A stretch of DNA of 64,000 nucleotides, taken from assembly GCA_028275365.1 (NCBI GenBank), contig JAPWUU010000001.1, positions 38,208-102,207 on the forward strand. Direction: 5' to 3'. Positions 60,520 through 64,000 of the stretch are shown one piece after another. The stretch comes from Candidatus Caldatribacterium sp. GTDB lineage: Bacteria > Atribacterota > Atribacteria > Atribacterales > Caldatribacteriaceae. Every line of letters starts with the position of its first letter. Positions within the stretch are counted from its first letter, which is position 1. The position numbers and the translations under genes are program-made. The notes under the pieces are model-generated. The model saw only the letters and a program-made list of their open reading frames with translations, had not been told where the DNA came from and did no database searches.

Positions 60520-60948
60520 AATCTTTACTCCTTTCGGTCTTCTGGACTACGCTATTTCCTCTACCGGTCTTTTCTTGTTGACTTACCGCTTATTTATTTC
60601 TATCCGGATTACTGCCGTTGCGTCCCACAGGTTCTCTATCTCTTTTTCGACTCCCTCATCCGCAGGGGCGTACTTTTTGATGAAAGCCCGGAGAGCCGTC
60701 CTTCTTCTCTCCGTCCACAGAGGTAGCCTCACCGAATACTACCACACTTTCGCAGGCCGTTGGAAGCCCTTCGGGAAGGACTCTGGTTTTCCCCACGACC
60801 GTGAGGCACACTTTTGGGTACCGCAGAGGTTGTCTATCCTGTGCCCTTCACTGACTTGTGCTGTGAATGGGGATGGATTAACCGTCTGGGGTTTCGTGTA
60901 CCGGTCAGGTGGCGTCTTTCCATTGCCCGGGCCGGTAAAAGGCCAAGG
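60520..60948. other. Stretch without a recognisable gene
   Basis: Short frames exist on both strands but none looks like a protein: composition and codon pattern do not fit the neighbours and no family motif appears. It may be decayed coding DNA. The only signals are the hydrolase ribosome binding site on one side and the corC promoter on the other. Confidence 0.45.
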
Positions 60949-60977
60949 TGGCAAATCTTGTGAAGATGTGGTAAGAT
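60949..60977 (+). promoter_or_regulatory. Promoter of the CorC/HlyC gene
   Basis: TGGCAA (60949-60954), a 17-base spacer and TAAGAT (60972-60977) form a modest sigma-70-like promoter. It would give a leader of about 140 bases. Confidence 0.45.
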
Positions 60978-60984
60978 AAAGAGC

Positions 60985-61125
60985 AAGACCAGAGAGGGAG
61001 AGGGGATACCGAAAGCAGTGTCTGAAAGCGAGGACCCGGACGAGCGGTTTTCTTTCCCCCTGTATCCCTTTAGGTTTCACCGGAGTGCCGCTTTTTGCCC
61101 TCACCTGTCCCGGAGGATGATGTAA
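60985..61125 (+). promoter_or_regulatory. Structured leader with possible attenuator
   Basis: The leader can form a long-range stem of about 10 bp (61000-61009 with 61062-61071, two G-U pairs). It can also form a second pairing AGCGG/CCGCT (61043-61047 with 61088-61092) that is followed directly by a T-run. This is the layout of a leader that could end transcription early. No known riboswitch core is recognised. GGAGG at 61112-61116 serves the GTG start. Confidence 0.35.
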
Positions 61126-62454
61126 GTGGAGTATCTGGGAACGATCCTTCTCATACTGCTTCTTGTTGCCATGAACGCCTTTTTTGCGGCTTCTGAAATT
61201 GCCCTGATTTCCACCCGGAGGAGCCGTATCCACCTGGCGAAAGGGAAAGGTTCGGAAAAGCAGCTTGAAGCGCTGCACCATCTTCTCGAGAACCCGAGTG
61301 AGTTCCTGGCCACCATCCAGATTGGGGTAACCATGGCAGGGTTTTTCGCAAGCGCCACCGGTGCCATTTCCCTTGCCCGGAATCTCGGAAGGCGCCTTGA
61401 AGCCAGTGGCCTTCCGGTACTTGCGATTCTTGGGGAAGAGATTGCCGTGATCTGCGTCACGGTTCTCATCTCTTTCGTTACCCTGGTCCTTGGGGAGCTT
61501 GTGCCCAAACGCCTTGCCATGGCGCATCCAGAGCGCCTTGCCCTTATTTCCTCCCGGTTCATCTTCTTTCTCTCCCGGGTCCTGCGCCCGGTGGTGGTTG
61601 CCCTCTCGGCATCCACGGATGTTATCTCCCGTCTTTTTGGGGTCACCCAGGAGGCCACGAGTTCTCTAAGTGATGAGGAGCTCAAGCTCTTCATCGCCGA
61701 GCAGCGGACACTTCCTTTAGAGGAGCGGCGGCTCATCAGCGAAGTCTTCGAGTTTGGGGATACCCTGGCGTATGAGGTCATGACTCCAAGGACCGACATG
61801 GTGTGCATTGAGGAGAATGCCACCCTTGGGGAAGCTCTGGAACTTTCGCTGAAGAGCCATTTTTCCCGCCTCCCGGTGTACCGGGAGGATATCGATAACA
61901 TCATTGGTTTCGTCCACATCAAAGACATGCTCCCGGCGTTAAAAGAGGGTGACCTCGAGAAACCGGTGCGGGAAATCCTCCGCCCCATCCATTTTGTCCC
62001 TGCGACGAAGAAAGTCGTGGAGCTTTTGCGCGAGCTGCAGCAGCGGCGCATCCACATGGCCATCGTCCTTGATGAGTACGGAGGAACGGCAGGGCTTGTC
62101 ACCATTGAGGACCTCCTGGAGGAGCTTGTGGGTGAGATCCGGGATGAGCACGACCGGGAGGCCCCTCCGTACCGGAAGATTAGCGACCGCGAGTACCTCG
62201 TGGATGCCTCACTCCCCATAGAGACGGTGAACGAAACCCTGGGGGTACAGATTCCCGAAAGCGAAGAGTCCGAAACCCTGGGGGGTCTTGTTATGGAACT
62301 CCTTGGGAAAATCCCTGAAGAAGGAGAAACAGTCAGCGTCAATGGTTACAAGCTCAAGGTTGAGCGCATGAGGGGGAAGCGCATCGCCACGGTACGCCTC
62401 ACCGTTGAGGAGAAGGGGGAAGAAAACCATGGGGAAGCTCATCATAGCTCATGA
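61126..62454 (+). CDS. CorC/HlyC-family CNNM-CBS membrane protein
   Basis: This 442-residue protein has a CNNM membrane domain with about four helices (NAFFAASEIALISTRRSRI, then GVTMAGFFASATGA), a CBS pair (VMTPRTDMVCIEENATLGEA and HMAIVLDEYGGTAGLVTIED) and a CorC-type C-terminal domain (GGLVMELLGKIPEEGETV). Family members export magnesium or cobalt or sense ATP and magnesium. The start is GTG 61126 with GGAGG nine bases upstream. Its tail overlaps the sugar kinase gene by 26 bp. Confidence 0.92.
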   Translation: MEYLGTILLILLLVAMNAFFAASEIALISTRRSRIHLAKGKGSEKQLEALHHLLENPSEFLATIQIGVTMAGFFASATGAISLARNLGRRLEASGLPVLAILGEEIAVICVTVLISFVTLVLGELVPKRLAMAHPERLALISSRFIFFLSRVLRPVVVALSASTDVISRLFGVTQEATSSLSDEELKLFIAEQRTLPLEERRLISEVFEFGDTLAYEVMTPRTDMVCIEENATLGEALELSLKSHFSRLPVYREDIDNIIGFVHIKDMLPALKEGDLEKPVREILRPIHFVPATKKVVELLRELQQRRIHMAIVLDEYGGTAGLVTIEDLLEELVGEIRDEHDREAPPYRKISDREYLVDASLPIETVNETLGVQIPESEESETLGGLVMELLGKIPEEGETVSVNGYKLKVERMRGKRIATVRLTVEEKGEENHGEAHHSS

Positions 62455-63961
62455 CCTGGGGACTACAGGCAACAAGGCCACGCTCTTTGGCCCGGAGGGG
62501 GAGTGTCTGGCAAGCAGCTTCTTCGGGTACGAGACCTTTTACCCCGATGCGTTATCCGTCGAACAGGACCCTGAAGAGTACTGGAGGGCGGTGGTTTTTT
62601 CCACCCGGGCCCTTCTTGAGAAAGCCAGGGTGAAAAAAGAAGACATCGGCGTTGTTTCCTTCTCCGGCCAGATGATGGGGGCCCTGCCGGTGGATGAGCG
62701 GGGTGAGCCTCTTGACCGGATTATCATCTGGGCCGACCGCCGGGGAGTGAAGGAGGTCGAGTGGGTCCGGGAGAGGATTGCCGATGAAGAAATTTACCGG
62801 ATTACCGGGCATCGCCTGAGCCCCAATTACTCTCTGGCGAAGATTCTCTGGTTCCGGAATCACCGGCCTGAAGTCTACAGGAAGGCGCGGAAGTTCCTCC
62901 TGGCCAAGGACTTTGTGGTCTTCCGGCTTACAGGGCAGTGGGCGACGGATTTTTCCGACGCCTCCGGGACGAATCTCTTCGACATCACCGAGGAACGCTG
63001 GTCCACAAAGATTCTTGAGGCTGTGGGCATTGAAGAGGAGAAACTTCCACCCGTTTTCCCCTCTTTTACCGTGGTGGGGGAGGTGACGAAAAACGCAGCC
63101 GAGGAAGTGGGGCTTTTACCGGGGACGCCGGTGGTGATTGGCGGAGGAGACGGGGCCTGTGCGGCCTGTGGAGCGGGAGTAGTTGAAGAAGGGCAGGCGT
63201 ACAACTACCTCGGTTCCTCTTCCTGGATTGCCCTGGCCTCCCGAAAACCCTTTTACGACCCCGAGATGCGGACCTTCACCTTCCACCACCTTGCTCCGGG
63301 GCTTTTCATGCCCACCGGAACCATGCAGGCCGCAGGAGGCTCATACCAATGGTGCCGGGATACCCTCTGCGGAGAGGAGAAAAAGACGGCGGAGAAACTC
63401 GGGGTAAGTCCTTATTCTCTCATGGACCTCGAGGCTCAGAAAGTTCCGGCAGGAAGCGAAGGCCTCCTTTTCCTCCCTTACCTTCTGGGCGAGCGGGCTC
63501 CCTGGTGGAACCCCCACGCCCGGGGGGTGTTCATCGGACTTACCCCAAGGCACACCAGAGCCCACCTGATTCGGGCCGTCCTTGAGGGTGTGAGCCTGAA
63601 CCTCCGGATTATCCTTGATGCCTTCCGGGAGCAGGGGCTCAGAATAGCAAACATGCGCATCATCGGGGGTGGAGCAAGGGGAGACTTCTGGGCCCAGATG
63701 CTTGCCGATGTCTTTGGTCTTGAGGTCCTTCGCCCCGTGTACCGGGAGGAGGCGACTTCCCTTGGTGCGGCTATCTGTGGAGGAGTGGGGATAGGGCTCT
63801 ATCGGGGGATTGAGGTGGCAAAGGAACTTGTGAGAATCAGGGATCGGTTTGCGCCGCGGGAAGAGGAGAAAAGCGTATACGACCGGGTTTACCCTACCTT
63901 TGTAAGGAGTTACCTTGCCCTACGTGAGGTATTTGAGGAGCTGGGTGAGGATAGGGCGTAA
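62429..63961 (+). CDS. FGGY-family sugar kinase, xylulokinase-like
   Basis: This 510-residue FGGY kinase phosphorylates a ketose or polyol. The N-terminal phosphate loop is HDLGTTGNKATLF, SFSGQMMGALPVD and IIIWADRRG are xylulokinase-like, and the ATPase core has GGGDGACAACGAGVVEEG and IIGGGARGDFWAQMLADV. Xylulose is the best guess; L-fuculose, erythritol or related substrates remain possible given the EltD-like dehydrogenase in the window. ATG 62429 is preceded by a GAAGGGGGAAG ribosome binding site. The gene is complete. Confidence 0.87.
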   Translation: MGKLIIAHDLGTTGNKATLFGPEGECLASSFFGYETFYPDALSVEQDPEEYWRAVVFSTRALLEKARVKKEDIGVVSFSGQMMGALPVDERGEPLDRIIIWADRRGVKEVEWVRERIADEEIYRITGHRLSPNYSLAKILWFRNHRPEVYRKARKFLLAKDFVVFRLTGQWATDFSDASGTNLFDITEERWSTKILEAVGIEEEKLPPVFPSFTVVGEVTKNAAEEVGLLPGTPVVIGGGDGACAACGAGVVEEGQAYNYLGSSSWIALASRKPFYDPEMRTFTFHHLAPGLFMPTGTMQAAGGSYQWCRDTLCGEEKKTAEKLGVSPYSLMDLEAQKVPAGSEGLLFLPYLLGERAPWWNPHARGVFIGLTPRHTRAHLIRAVLEGVSLNLRIILDAFREQGLRIANMRIIGGGARGDFWAQMLADVFGLEVLRPVYREEATSLGAAICGGVGIGLYRGIEVAKELVRIRDRFAPREEEKSVYDRVYPTFVRSYLALREVFEELGEDRA

Positions 63962-64000
63962 AACATTCGCTTTATCTTCGGTTTTTGGCATAAAAATGTA

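Noticed and set aside
60428-60979. A 183-codon frame on the plus strand
   Set aside because: It starts inside the hydrolase gene on the other strand, has no motif and runs into a promoter-like region.
1-64000. CRISPR arrays, tRNA or rRNA genes, prophage
   Set aside because: No regularly spaced repeats, tRNA arms with the usual T-loop, rRNA sequence or phage structural genes were noticed by eye; a tRNAscan or CRISPR search was not possible.

Overview
The window reads as a compact, GC-rich chromosome segment of an anaerobic, probably thermophilic, diderm bacterium that ferments sugars. An LptC-like protein points to an outer membrane. The class III ribonucleotide reductase set nrdR-nrdD-nrdG and a CoA-disulfide reductase point to anaerobic life. 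The DUF355, DUF763, THEP1 and HPS/PHI genes are typical of thermophiles. Many sugar and polyol genes suggest a heterotroph. The mix would suit Atribacterota (Caldatribacterium-like) or a Thermotogota/Dictyoglomota-like lineage, but there is no marker here that settles the phylum. Gene density is very high: most convergent neighbours overlap at their 3' ends, and many co-directional neighbours overlap by 4 bp.

Layout. 1-5.8 kb: HD-GYP (cut by the window edge), THEP1, a metallo-beta-lactamase-fold protein, two membrane proteins, CoA-disulfide reductase with rhodanese domain, LptC. 5.7-9.4 kb (minus): DUF72, SDR, cyclase and glucose-6-phosphate dehydrogenase from one promoter. 9.8-11.5 kb: an isolated, lower-GC pair of AAA ATPase and TOPRIM-like DUF3226 protein, probably a laterally acquired OLD/PARIS-like defence module. 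11.6-17.9 kb: polyol dehydrogenase, SorC regulator, a sugar ABC importer without its ATPase, ribokinase. 18-23.1 kb: corrinoid-activating ASKHA protein, DUF1015, hexulose-phosphate synthase and isomerase, DeoC. 23.1-26.4 kb (minus): nrdR-nrdD-nrdG behind tandem candidate NrdR boxes. 26.5-38.2 kb: CcdA, ParB-like protein, P-type ATPase, DUF355, DUF763, nitroreductase, phosphoesterase, PhoU, a pyruvate-kinase C-domain protein, OsmC, two polyol dehydrogenases, ribulose-phosphate epimerase, FolT.

38.3-43.4 kb: DUF362 ferredoxin protein, then a VWA / PP2C phosphatase / Ser-Thr kinase triad (TerY-P type) with a beta-helix protein as fourth gene. This is the strongest candidate for an under-described system. 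43.3-50.6 kb: a ribose-type ABC importer whose binding-protein gene carries an in-frame amber codon, with two divergent UroD-family genes. 50.6-57.5 kb: transketolase, PPi-type phosphofructokinase, ComEC, DNA polymerase III delta, ribosomal protein S20. 57.6-60.5 kb: a small lipoprotein, a probable stand-alone structured RNA, a TnpB-only IS605-type element and an alpha/beta hydrolase whose 3' end runs into that element. 61-64 kb: a CorC/HlyC protein with a possibly structured leader, and a xylulokinase-like sugar kinase.

Together the metabolic genes (Zwf, Rpe, transketolase, HPS/PHI, DeoC, ribokinase, xylulokinase, PPi-PFK, four sugar or polyol dehydrogenases) describe pentose, hexose and polyol interconversion fed by two ABC importers. 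All assignments were made by reading the sequence. No database search, GC calculation or folding program was run.
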